From: Cerioporus squamosus
Lineage: Eukaryota > Basidiomycota > Agaricomycetes > Polyporales > Polyporaceae
Direction of reading: 5' to 3'
Assembly (NCBI GenBank): GCA_022592435.1
Contig: JABYQS010000772.1
Location: forward strand, 1 to 13,557
DNA length: 13,557 nt
A model generated the notes under the pieces. It saw only the letters and a list, made by a program, of their open reading frames with translations. It did not search any database and was not told the DNA's origin. Below, piece after piece: positions 1-8,397 of this stretch (position 1 is its first letter; every line of letters begins with the position of its first letter). The translations under genes and the position numbers were made by a program.

Positions 1-293
1 GGCGGGCGTCTCCCACGCACTTGTTTCTGGCGAAGTTCGATGCTCTGTTGGACGACCCTTGGTTTAATGAGGAGCTAGCTCAATTCACGACCACACTCTT
101 CGAGCGGTGGCCACGGCTCGAGCGCTTCGAGAGACCGCTGCTGGAAGCGGCTGCCAGTGGCCTTCTGCAGAGCGGCGTCCCCGACTGCGTGTTCACGCGT
201 GGTGAAGACGGATCCATCGTGCATGTACCTTCTGTACATGCACAAGGTCGTACCACGGACTCTCATAGGATCATAACCGTTACCCCTGCTTGA
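1..293 (+). CDS. 3' end of an unrecognised protein-coding gene (partial)
   Basis: This is an open frame entering from the left edge (codons in the frame of position 3) and ending at TGA 291-293, about 97 residues in view. The peptide begins near RASPTHLFLAKFDALLDDPW and is rich in charged and aromatic residues, including ERWPRLERFERPLLEAAASG. That segment looks like a natural amphipathic helical protein; the last 30 residues look less typical. No ATG occurs near the left edge; the first Leu of the long open stretch is a TTG codon, so the true start lies outside the window. I do not recognise the family and assign no function. An unnoticed intron near the end is possible, because the last third holds a 10-bp perfect inverted repeat that could be non-coding. 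The next gene lies 323 nt downstream on the same strand. Confidence 0.45.
   Translation, partial: RASPTHLFLAKFDALLDDPWFNEELAQFTTTLFERWPRLERFERPLLEAAASGLLQSGVPDCVFTRGEDGSIVHVPSVHAQGRTTDSHRIITVTPA
219..243. repeat. Perfect 10-bp inverted repeat with 5-nt loop
   Basis: GTGCATGTAC (219-228) and GTACATGCAC (234-243) are exact reverse complements separated by CTTCT. The sequence lies inside the presumed last exon of the left-edge gene, about 50 nt before its stop codon, and would form a strong hairpin in RNA or a cruciform in DNA. A protein-binding palindrome or a 3'-end structure are both possible; function is unknown. Confidence 0.6.
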
Positions 294-616
294 GCCACGC
301 AAAAGCTTATCGGACCCCGAGGATTGCGGGACTACATGGTCCAGTAGATGTCGGAGCGCCATGTGGGGTTCCTCAACAAAGTTGCCGCATGTCACTGTGC
401 CTTTCGATTTCTAGTACTTCGCGGCCCTCACGTCCCGACAGAGCCATACCCACACGTCTCCGATGCCAGACGTAAGTGCTCGGCATCCGTATATTCGAGA
501 TCCGGCATACATAAAGCAAAGTAAACGAACGCAAAGCATCCTCAGGCGTACCCGGGCCACTCTCATCTCCCAATACCTCGGCGAGTTCCATTTCAGAGTT
601 TCGCAGAAACCGAGTC
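294..616 (+). promoter_or_regulatory. Intergenic region and presumed promoter of the monooxygenase gene
   Basis: This 323-nt gap lies between the stop of the left-edge gene and the ATG at 617. It should hold the 3' untranslated region of the first gene and the promoter of the second. AT-richer pieces occur at about 487-514 (GTATATTCG and TACATAAAG), 100-130 nt before the ATG, and could act as a weak TATA-like element, but none is a clean consensus. No RNA gene or repeat was seen. Confidence 0.3.
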
Positions 617-2143
617 ATGGCGGCCACAAAGGTCATCATCGTCGGAGGAGGCATCGCAGGGCCCGTCCTCGCGATGTTCCTGAAGGCCAAGGGCTACGAC
701 CCTGTCATCTACGAGCGTACCGATGGACCTACAGACATGGGTCTCTCACTCGGGTCCGTCTGTAGTCACTTCACCTCTCCGATCCTCATCTGATTGCTCC
801 GACAGCCTGCAGCCTAACGGCCTTCGCGTCCTCGAACTCATTCCCGGACTGCTAGACAAGATCGTCCGCTGCACTGTTGAAGAGGCGCTCCATTACTCCG
901 CCTTGCCTGGGGACGAGGGCGAGCTCGTGAGCAACAAGTTCCCGCTGGCCGAGATATGCGGACACGGTATCGACGGCGCGAGGTGGTCTGTCGTGCAACG
1001 CACTTTAATCGAAGCGGCTCAAGAGCGCGGAATCACAGTACACTTCAGCTACGAGCTCGTCGACCTCTGGCAGGATGAGAACATCGTAACTGTCAAGTTC
1101 ACGAACGGGAAGACGGACGAAGGGAACTTCCTCGTCGGGTGCGATGGGTTCCACAGCCACACCAGTATCTGCCTCTTCGGTAAGGAGGAGGCGGTCTTCA
1201 TGGGACTTACGCAGGTGAGCTCAAAGCCCTATCAGTTGGTCGATGTAACTGCGCTGACGGTTAGATGGCAGACGGGGGGTATCTCGCCCGTCCCGGAGTT
1301 CTACAAGGCAAAGGGCTTGCCTACCGTGTCCAACATTTACGCAGATGGCGCACACATGATCAGCATCCCCATCAACGAGACGCAGATGTCCTGGGCGTAA
1401 GTCGTACTAGGGTCCCTCTGCACAGAACTCTACTGAAATATTATCCTTCACAGGATCACTCAGCGAGAACCGGAGGCCAACGAGACCGAGATGTGGAGTT
1501 ACATAGACGAGGGACGGCAGAAGGATATCAAGGAGGGACCGTACTCCAAGCTACCCTTCGGCGGTGGCGATCTCGTCCGAACCGCCGACAACATTGTCAA
1601 GGTAAGTGAAAAAGTGTGACCCTATGCTATCGGTGGCACGTCTTGCTGACACGCCGAGGGACGAATAGTTTGGTTTGTATGAGCGCCCCGAGCTACACTC
1701 ATGGCACAAGGGCCGAGTAATACTCATCGGAGATGCCGCGCGTCCTATCAGCCCGGTACGGCCCTTTCCGCTCCTCTTGCATGCACGCGTTCATGACTGA
1801 GATACGCACCTTCCAGCACATCGGCGGCCAAGGCGCGAATCAGGCTCTTGAGGACATCTACCACCTCGTCCGCCTCCTTGTCAAGCACAACCCCTCCGGT
1901 GCTGTCCCTTCCACTGCCTCTCTCGAGAGCGTCTTCGCCGAGCTCGAGCAGCTGCGCATCCCGCGGACGTCGGAGCTTGCACAGAGAGCACGGAAGATGG
2001 GTCAGATGCAGGTCGTGAGCGGCTTCGAGGCGTGCAAGAAGCGCAACGATATCGTGCGCACGATGTTCACGCCCGAGGTTAGGAAAGCCATATTCGAGGG
2101 GTATTTGAAGTATCCTTATGAGCCGGGAAAGAGCAAGATATAA
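617..2143 (+). CDS. FAD-dependent monooxygenase, salicylate hydroxylase-like (6 exons, 410 aa)
   Basis: Predicted to be a flavin-dependent aromatic or secondary-metabolite hydroxylase that uses NAD(P)H and O2; the substrate is unknown. Exons: 617-753, 806-1214, 1272-1396, 1454-1601, 1669-1755, 1817-2143 (1233 nt, in frame). Introns are 50-67 nt and GT-AG. Visible motifs: the N-terminal Rossmann GGGIAG (residues 10-15) followed by YER (32-34); LQPNG (47-51) directly after intron 1; RWSVVQR (105-111); the DG motif region GCDGFHSH (157-164); GDAARPISP (294-302) followed by GGQGANQALED (305-315), the second FAD-contact region. The length of 410 aa is normal for the family. For intron 2 I chose the acceptor at 1271, giving LTQTGGISPVPE, over an earlier AG at 1264 that breaks the frame. 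No membrane segment or signal peptide is seen, so a soluble enzyme is likely. One oddity: His is at residue 164, where many relatives carry Arg in the DG motif. It is not next to recognisable biosynthetic genes. Confidence 0.93.
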
Positions 2144-2411
2144 TCGATTGATCTCTCGTCGGATGGCGTCGGAGGGCAATTGAGGTTGGCGATCATATAT
2201 ATCTTGTGTCTAGTGTCGAACGAGGGCGAATGCGTAGCCTAGTCCGATGTATCACTGCATTCAAGTTGATGTTCAATGAGGCTACACGTCTACTAAGGTA
2301 TATGTCGTCGGACGCATAAGAGCAGGAGTGAGTAAGTACTCGATTTAGCGCAGATCTCGATATAGTACATGAGCTATATAATAAATCACCTATGCGCCAA
2401 GAGCTCGCCAC
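2144..2411. other. Short convergent intergenic region (shared 3' ends)
   Basis: This 268-nt gap lies between the stop codons of the monooxygenase gene (+) and the F-box gene (-). It is AT-richer than the flanking exons. AATAAA occurs at 2380-2385 on the + strand but lies about 240 nt past the monooxygenase stop, so its use as a polyadenylation signal is uncertain. A weak 6-bp stem (ATATAG/CTATAT) spans about 2360-2379. No gene is seen. Confidence 0.4.
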
Positions 2412-4254
2412 TCAGGCAACACTCTTCACGGGGTGGTACAGGTTCGGGATCGGGATCCGAAGACTCTTGTCGACCGAACCGGCGATGTCCCTATAGATGT
2501 CCACCTCCGTGGGCGGAGGCATTAAGCCCTGCATTATCTCCAACGTCGCCACACTGCTCTTGATCTTCTGAAGCTCCGCGGGAGGGATGGCCGGGAGATG
2601 GACGTCGGAGGTGTACGCCGTCTTGAACGGCTTCCCGATCGCCTGCCTTCCCGTCGTGAGCACCGACATCTCGTCCCCGGCCGCCTGCGTGTTGAAGTAC
2701 AGGAACTCCAGGTTCGGAAGGAGAACGGGGCGCACTACCTCGCGGTCCCCGTTCTTCTTCTTCCACGAGCGGATGTAGGTATCGATCTGCGACGGCGACC
2801 AGTACTGCGTCGGGTCTTGGTAGAAGGCATCCAGGATGAAGTGTTTCGTGGACACGATCTTCAGCATCTTGATGCGCGGCATGGACTCCAACCACAGCAC
2901 GGCTTTCCGCATGGTCTCGTCGGACTTCGGGAGGTCCACCGAGAACAAAAAGAGCAGCTGGAGCTCGGGGAACATACCCGTCATCATGCCGAGCATCTGG
3001 CTGTAGTCCTGTTCACCAAGCTGGCCAAGCGAGAGCGCCATGAGCCGCGGGGCATGGACATAGTTGAAAATGTTCAAGGAGAAAACAGAGCTCACGTCCC
3101 CGATCGAGAGCTCGCGGAGATTGGGCAACTCCGTGCGTCGGACGCTGGCGACAGTACGTTGCGTGCACTGGGGACCGGCGCCCTCGACGGCAAGTTTGTA
3201 CAGTGACCCGCCGAGCATCTCACTGAACTTCTCGGGAGTGGGACAAGACTGAAGGCACATCCGGCGGATGTACAGCGTTTGGAGCTGAGGCCTGTGAAGC
3301 TTCGAGAAATCGATAGAGACGCTATCAAGGGAGATCCAGCGAAGTTTCGGTGTCGGATATATGCTAAGGGGAATGGGCAAGGCCGCCTTCTCGAGCGGCC
3401 ACAGGAGCGGAAGGGAAGTGCGATGGAGTTCGTACCGCTCCAGGAGCGTAGGAGGGCCGGCAGTGGCGAACCGCTTCATGAAGTGCTCGACCAGTTCGAT
3501 GGATTCGAAGCTTGCGATAAGGATGCGGATCTGGGAGATCTTGGGCAAAAGGGCGTCCAGGAGGTAGTTGAGATGATTGACAGTCATCGCAGGGTACTCC
3601 CTGCCTGCATGGTCCCCGTATACCTTACCACCGAAACGGACGTCCAAGGGAGAGCTACCTGCGCGCTTGAGAAAGGTAAGAGATCGCCGCCAGGGGTAGA
3701 CGTCGCGGAACCAAAGACAATTCCAGAGGCTCTGGTCAGCGATCGCGACCTCACGAAATTGCTTGCAGGTCGCGGTAAGGGACAGTCGGGTGTAGTTGCC
3801 CTCGGAGTGGCCCGTGACGCTCCAGACGACGTATTGGAAGATGGTCGTGAGGATTTCCGGGGGAAGCTGGCGGATGGGGAAGTGGCGCCACACCATGAGC
3901 TTGCGCGACACGCGGGTGCAGTAGAGGGTGTCCTCGACTTCGAGGCTGTAGTGACCAAGGCGCCTACACTGTTCCTCCAGCTGTTTGATACGCCTGTCGA
4001 GCATCCGCAGTTGGTCCTTCAACAAAGTTTGGGTGTGGTGATTGAACACAACGTCTGTCTTGGGCTCTGGGATCCGACGCAAATTCTCCCGAAGGACCTC
4101 GTCACTCCACCAGAACGCGAAGACCGTCTGGAGAGGCCATTGCAATCGAGGAGGCGCGCTGGACCAACAACTATCAGCAACCGGAGGTATCGTCAAGCGA
4201 GATATAGTTTACGCACCCGTAGATAATGCGCCGCTGATACCGGGGCTGAGCCAT
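2412..4254 (-). CDS. F-box-like domain protein, Agaricomycete type (2 exons, 598 aa)
   Basis: Probable substrate-recognition adaptor of an SCF-type ubiquitin ligase, by family; target unknown. The long open frame begins at a TTG, so I looked upstream. ATG 4254-4252 opens a 38-nt exon (4254-4217) coding MAQPRYQRRIIYG. A 46-nt intron (4216-4171, GTGCGT...TAG) then joins exon 2 (4170-2412), giving 1797 nt in frame. A predicted coiled coil (about residues 63-85, LKDQLRMLDRRIKQLEEQ) precedes the F-box-like region (about 111-169), with IRQLPPEILTTIFQYV, then an insertion, then LSLTATCKQFREVA and SLWNCLW, the usual mushroom F-box pattern. The remaining 430 residues are leucine-rich and repeat-like, with no catalytic motif. 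It is convergent with the monooxygenase gene and shares an 815-nt divergent upstream region with the Gly/Met-rich gene. If the small first exon is wrong, an internal Met at about residue 69 is the fallback start, but that would cut into the coiled coil. Confidence 0.85.
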
Positions 4255-5069
4255 GTTTCGCGAATCGATGAGCACGCTTATGAACAGGAAGGTGTGCGAG
4301 GAACTCTGAGGGTCCGGGTCAGACTAAGGGTTTTTTGTAGGACACCAGAGGCTCGCTTGGCCGTGGTCAAGATGGAGGATTTGACGACCTTGCGGACAAG
4401 CGATGCGCTTGCGTTGTCCTGCGACGCGCATTGACGAGGCAAGCGCTTTGGGTCGCGGAGACCGAGACATGGCAGAAAGTCAAAGCGAGTGCTGTGACGT
4501 ATCAAAACGTCTTGTTGCGGTCCCTACTGAGCGCACATTAGTCCTATTGCCCGGAGTTCCACACATGCTGTATCTATCACATACCTATTATATTTACTCC
4601 TCTCCGACGTTATTCCTCTCATGAAGAACGTGTCGCATCTCTGACCTACGGACAGAGCGAGCTTGAGCACAGATATGAACGATTATTGGTTCGAAGACCT
4701 GGCACCTGTAACGCGGCAGTGTCTGTGCCTGCTGTTCTCAGGTCTACTACATGCCTTGTCGAGTAGTCACGACGAGTCGCAAGGGTTGAATTCAACCGCT
4801 CTTCCAAACTACGAGATTAGTTCGCTGGTCGTACGAGTGCGTTGATGGTTGCATTCGGAACATGAAACGAGACGTAACATAGCCAGTCCCGGCAACGGCC
4901 GCGTTCTCCGAATAAACTATCAACACTCCGCCACCGACGACGATGACATCATGGCTATCTCGCCCACCACGCTTAAGCTTTCCGCGCCAGCCACGATGTC
5001 CGACGAACCCACTGCGCGACGCGATTCTTGTGCTCACTCTCCTTCGAGTCCACGCACAACCACGCAAGC
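4255..5069. promoter_or_regulatory. Divergent intergenic region, presumed bidirectional promoter
   Basis: This 815-nt region lies between the ATG of the F-box gene (-) and that of the Gly/Met-rich gene (+), and should contain both promoters. Reading left on the minus strand, a TACAAAAAACCC stretch (about 4341-4330) lies some 80 nt before the F-box ATG. On the plus strand a TATTATATTTACTCC stretch (about 4585-4600) is too far from the ATG at 5070 to be an obvious core TATA; AATAAAC at about 4911 is nearer. A small hairpin, CAAGCG/CGCTTG with a 3-nt loop, lies at 4397-4411. No convincing coding frame or RNA gene was found. Confidence 0.35.
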
Positions 5070-7037
5070 ATGGCCTACGACTACTACAGGACTGCCATCC
5101 CCGGATGGGGCACGTCCCAGGTACGTCTTCGCAACAGCTACCCACGAGAAGTGCATAAGCTTATGCGATGAGCGCAGTTTCAGTTTGGAGCACCTCCAGC
5201 ACCCATGTTCCAGCCGCAGCCTTCCTGTACGTACGCCTTGTTACCTTGTGAACGTTCCCGAGACTCACGGGCTTGATTGCGATGCACAGGGAGCGGACTC
5301 GACTTCTTCAATGCGCATGCAGTCAATCCCGATCCGTAAGCCCAAGCTCTTTATCCTCGTCGCGTTAGCACTCCCTAATCACACGCGCTCGCATGATGTG
5401 CATGATAAAGAATGCTCTTCAACGCCGTTATGGCCAGGGCACCGCACTTCTCAGCCATGGGCCTCGGGCGCGACGAGGCGCGCTACTGGCACAAGCGGAT
5501 CTACAGCGGGCTGGTGAGTCTTCACTGCCATTGCCATTCGTACACCCCGATGTTCACTCGCTCTCGACCAAGACACCTCTCATGCAAGTCCTCCCGAGCG
5601 ACAATCGGCGCCGCAGCAGCGTACGAGGCTTACCGCACCTGGAAACACAACTCGTTCCTCTACGAGCCGCTCAGCGCGGACCGCGAGCAGCAGCGCGAAG
5701 GGCTCATCGGCATGGCCATCGGCGAAGGTACGCCCTTCATGCTCCATGACATGCATCATCGTAACAGGGTGCTCAGACATGTTTCGCATCCGTTGCAGCG
5801 ACCCGCCTGTGGCAGCACGCCGGCCGCCCGACAGACACCTACGGACTTCGTGCGGCCTGCGAAGCAGCAGCAGCAGCCGCGTCAATCCTCGCAGAGCGTG
5901 TACGTCACCGTCCTTTCCCGTACTGACTGTTCACTCACGTCCGTAACAGTGGCTGACCTACGTCAGCGGAGCAGGCGGCATCGGAGGCCTCGGTGCACCC
6001 GCAGTCCCCCCGTCCTACGCATCCAGCGGCAGCAGTGTGGACGGCGCATACCCCTTCCGCCCTCGGCGCAGCTCCTTCAGCGGACCCGGCGTCGTGATGG
6101 GTACGGGCATGGGCATGCGTCCGGGGATGATGAGCTCCCCGTACGCAGGAGCAATGGGCATGGGCAGGGGTGGAATATCCCCCGCGGGCTCCCCGATACT
6201 TGGCCCGAGCGGCGTCCCGCCCGGGGCGTCGCCTGTCCTCGGCGCTGCTGCTCTCCCTCCCCGCGCTGTGTCTCCGATGCCGGGCGGAGGCCTCGGTATG
6301 GGTATGGGTGTTGGCGCGGGCATGCCACCGGCAGGCGTCGGAGCGGGCACGGGAATGGGCATGGGTGCAGTACCAGGTGGAATGGGTGCAGTGCCCGGAG
6401 GAATGGGCGGAGCACCTGGCCGGATGGGCCCGATGGGCACAGGCATGTCAATGGGCGCAGGCATGGGCATGCCCGGGGCCGGCATCGGGGCAGGAGTAGG
6501 CATGCCCGGTGCAGGAGCAGGCGCGAGCATGGCCCCCGGTATGGGCATGGCATGGGATGAACGCGAACGGGATGGCAGCAGGGCAGCCAAACGTGAACGT
6601 CCAGACCGTCCCGCCTGGCTCGACGATCATCCTCGACCGCCGCCGCCGTTCCCGCTCACGCGACCGTGACCGGAGGCCGAGTTATGGACGACGCCGCCGC
6701 TCGCACAGCATCGACATCATCCAGACGACTGCTCCCGGGATGGGCATGGGCGTGGGCGAGATGGGTAGCATGGGTGCTGGATACGGGATGGGAGGCGGGA
6801 TGGGCGGGCACGGCCCGGAGCATACGGTGGTGGGATGGACCATGCCAGTGGGCACGGGCGGAATGCCAGGCACAGGCATGGGAATGGGCATGGGAGGAGC
6901 GTACAACCCAGCGATGTACAATGGGACGCGACTACCTCGAGGAGACTCCCGGTAATGGCGGACGCATGAAGGTCCAAGAAACTAACCGCGCTGACTGACG
7001 CTGTATCATTAGTGACCACGGAAGTACTGACGACTAG
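5070..7037 (+). CDS. Gly/Met-rich protein with Ala/Tyr-rich N-terminal domain and Arg/Ser block (about 9 exons, 490 aa)
   Basis: Function unknown. Modelled exons: 5070-5120, 5178-5226, 5290-5335, 5411-5513, 5589-5727, 5799-5899, 5950-6538, 6582-6951, 7013-7037 (1473 nt, in frame). The ATG at 5070 has a good context (GCAAGCATGG). The first six introns are GT-AG, 50-75 nt, and join well. The N-terminal 165 residues form a compact, probably helical domain: NPDPMLFNAVMARAPHFSAM, DEARYWHKRIYSGL, GAAAAYEAYRTWKHNSFLYE, EGLIGMAIGEATRLWQ, YGLRAACEAAAAAASILAER. The AAAAYEAYRTW pattern recalls small CipC-type fungal proteins (DUF3759), but that link is tentative. Residues from about 170 are Gly/Met/Pro/Ala-rich low complexity (GMGMG runs). 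About 379-404 is an Arg/Ser/Asp block (DRRRRSRSRDRDRR) suggestive of RNA or nuclear association. Two joins are less certain: the 43-nt intron 6539-6581 that links frames inside the repeats, and the last intron 6952-7012 (branch-like ACTAAC and CTGAC). Without the last intron the protein ends at TAA 6955. Confidence 0.72.
5153..5166. repeat. Perfect 14-bp palindrome in intron 1 of the Gly/Met-rich gene
   Basis: GCATAAGCTTATGC is its own reverse complement. It lies inside the first intron (5121-5177), 11 nt before the acceptor. It could be a dimeric regulator site in a 5' intron or chance; the sequence alone cannot decide. Confidence 0.5.
6361..6423 (+). repeat. Three degenerate 21-bp tandem repeats in coding sequence
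   Basis: Three consecutive 21-bp units (6361-6381, 6382-6402, 6403-6423) encode MGAVPGG, MGAVPGG and MGGAPGR. They are the clearest repeats inside a wider Gly/Met-rich tract (about 6097-6550) that has many GGCATGGG-type pieces. Such coding minisatellites often change copy number by slippage. Confidence 0.75.
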
Positions 7038-7194
7038 GTAGTGCTGTCTCACCATACCACGTACCATGTATCACTTCATGTACCTGTATACCACCGCTTC
7101 TCATATGTAGCCCTCTGGCAACTCCCTGCACTCACCTTCGTGCGCGTCGTTGCGAGACTTCACATCCCAGGCTACAGTCTACAGACGTTGGCGC

Positions 7195-7248
7195 AGCGCG
7201 ACGCGACGCGACAGAGTCACCCAGCACGTGATAGTGACGCGTCGCGCT
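7195..7248. repeat. GC-rich inverted repeat, 11-bp arms
   Basis: AGCGCGACGCG (7195-7205) and CGCGTCGCGCT (7238-7248) are exact reverse complements with a 32-nt spacer. The spacer holds a smaller nested GTCAC/GTGAC pair (7216-7220 and 7234-7238) and a CACGTG hexamer (7225-7230). The left arm sits in a short (GCGAC)n-like run. It lies about 160 nt after the stop of the Gly/Met-rich gene, so a 3'-end RNA structure is possible. Confidence 0.45.
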
Positions 7249-7502
7249 GATCCCGTCGCTCGTCACCGCTCGGCGCTACAGCTCGGTCCCGCCGCCACAT
7301 GCACTCACCCGCGCCGAGACGCGACCCGCGACAGCCAGCGAGAGACAGACCGAACAGCAGAGATACATGCATTCCTGAGCGGGCGCGATCTACGTAAAGT
7401 ACGAGCTAAAAAGTACACGAACTGGATACCGGGCAGAGGGCACAGCTCGGGAGTCGGAGATCTTGACGTACAAGGGGGGAAGGCCTGGAACAAGTATGTA
7501 CA

Positions 7503-7565
7503 GGGGGACAGGGACGGGGACGTGAGAGCGATGGGGAGAAACAGTGGGTGGGGATGGGGATGGGG
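7503..7565 (+). other. Cluster of G runs with G-quadruplex potential
   Basis: Several runs of three to five G occur on the + strand. The tightest set, 7546-7565, has four runs (3, 4, 4 and 4 G) separated by 1-2 nt, which fits the usual quadruplex pattern. A looser set (5, 3 and 4 G) lies at 7503-7519. Both are in the convergent intergenic region. Confidence 0.55.
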
Positions 7566-8397
7566 ATAGGAGACGGGAGAAGCGAGTCCTGTGGGTGTGA
7601 CAGTGTATATGTACAACGGGCGGTAAGAAGACGTAAGGATGCGGTAGCTAATGCGTGCTGTCTGCTGCGGTAAGTAGGCTGACTGTTCGCAATGCAAATG
7701 TGTAGATGGTGTGTCCGAGAGTCGAGAAGCGAGAACCGAGGACCGAGGCGAGTGGGTCGAGGGTATGTATCTACAGTAAGTGATGGTACAGCGGCGGTTC
7801 CTGCCAGATGATACAGATGAGGGACAAGATGAAAATGAGATCGAGAGATGAGAGGAGACGTGAGGGATGGAACGACACGAGCTGGGTCACGATGGGGGTC
7901 ACGATGCACGGGTAGATGTCACCTGCGCGTCGTGAGAGAGGATGGAGGAGGGACATGTCTACGCGAGACGAGTGGGACGGTGAGGATCGGAGGGCAGGAG
8001 AGTAGGAGGATAGGACTGGATAGCAACGGGACGACGAAACGCGAAAGCAAGAATCAAAGCGCATGAATACGACCTGCGGTTGATGTTCCGCAGTTCCCGA
8101 GGAAAACCAAGAGAGTATGGCAGGCGCGAATGCGCTCCATATCCAAACCAATGGGAGGAGAGCGAGAGCGACGATGTGACGGGAGCAAACGGAGACGATA
8201 ACGAGAAGAGGGTACGCGGTGGCGCGCAGGGAATGGGAGAGATATAAAAGAAGAGAACCAAGACGAAAAGGGATGAATATGGGATAAATAGATAGTGTAC
8301 ACCGTATACCACCGGGATCGTGAACACCAGGAAATGAAACGCGTCATCGATTCGAGCACCGAGCGTCGAGCTTCGGCGCTTCGGCCGGGGGGCAGCT

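Larger units (their letters stand above)
7038..8397. other. 1.36-kb convergent intergenic region, purine-biased on + strand
   Basis: This is the gap between the 3' ends of the Gly/Met-rich gene (+) and the nuclear-type gene (-). It holds a GC-rich inverted repeat at 7195-7248 and a cluster of G runs at 7503-7565. A long purine-rich stretch runs on the + strand from about 7700 to 8360, meaning pyrimidine-rich when read from the minus strand. All open frames across it are short, overlap one another and have compositions dictated by the strand bias, so I call no gene. It may include long 3' untranslated regions. Confidence 0.4.

Noticed and set aside
1215..1264. Shorter version of monooxygenase intron 2 ending at TAG 1264
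   Set aside because: It would shift the frame and lose GGISPVPE and the following conserved-looking segment; the AG at 1271 restores it exactly.
3279..4226. Long plus-strand open frame (about 315 codons) opposite the F-box gene, and another at 2598-3206
   Set aside because: Both are mirror frames of the minus-strand F-box exon, kept open by GC-rich codon usage. They lack domain logic, and the F-box motif is clear on the other strand.
4397..4419. Overlapping small hairpins (CAAGCG/CGCTTG and GGACAA/TTGTCC) as an RNA gene
   Set aside because: The stems are short and mutually exclusive, and there is no tRNA or snRNA box nearby.
6015..6590. Minus-strand Pro/Met-rich open frames opposite the Gly/Met-rich exon
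   Set aside because: The GGC/ATG-type repeats have no stops in several frames on both strands; the plus-strand frame is the one tied by splice sites to the conserved-looking N-terminal domain.
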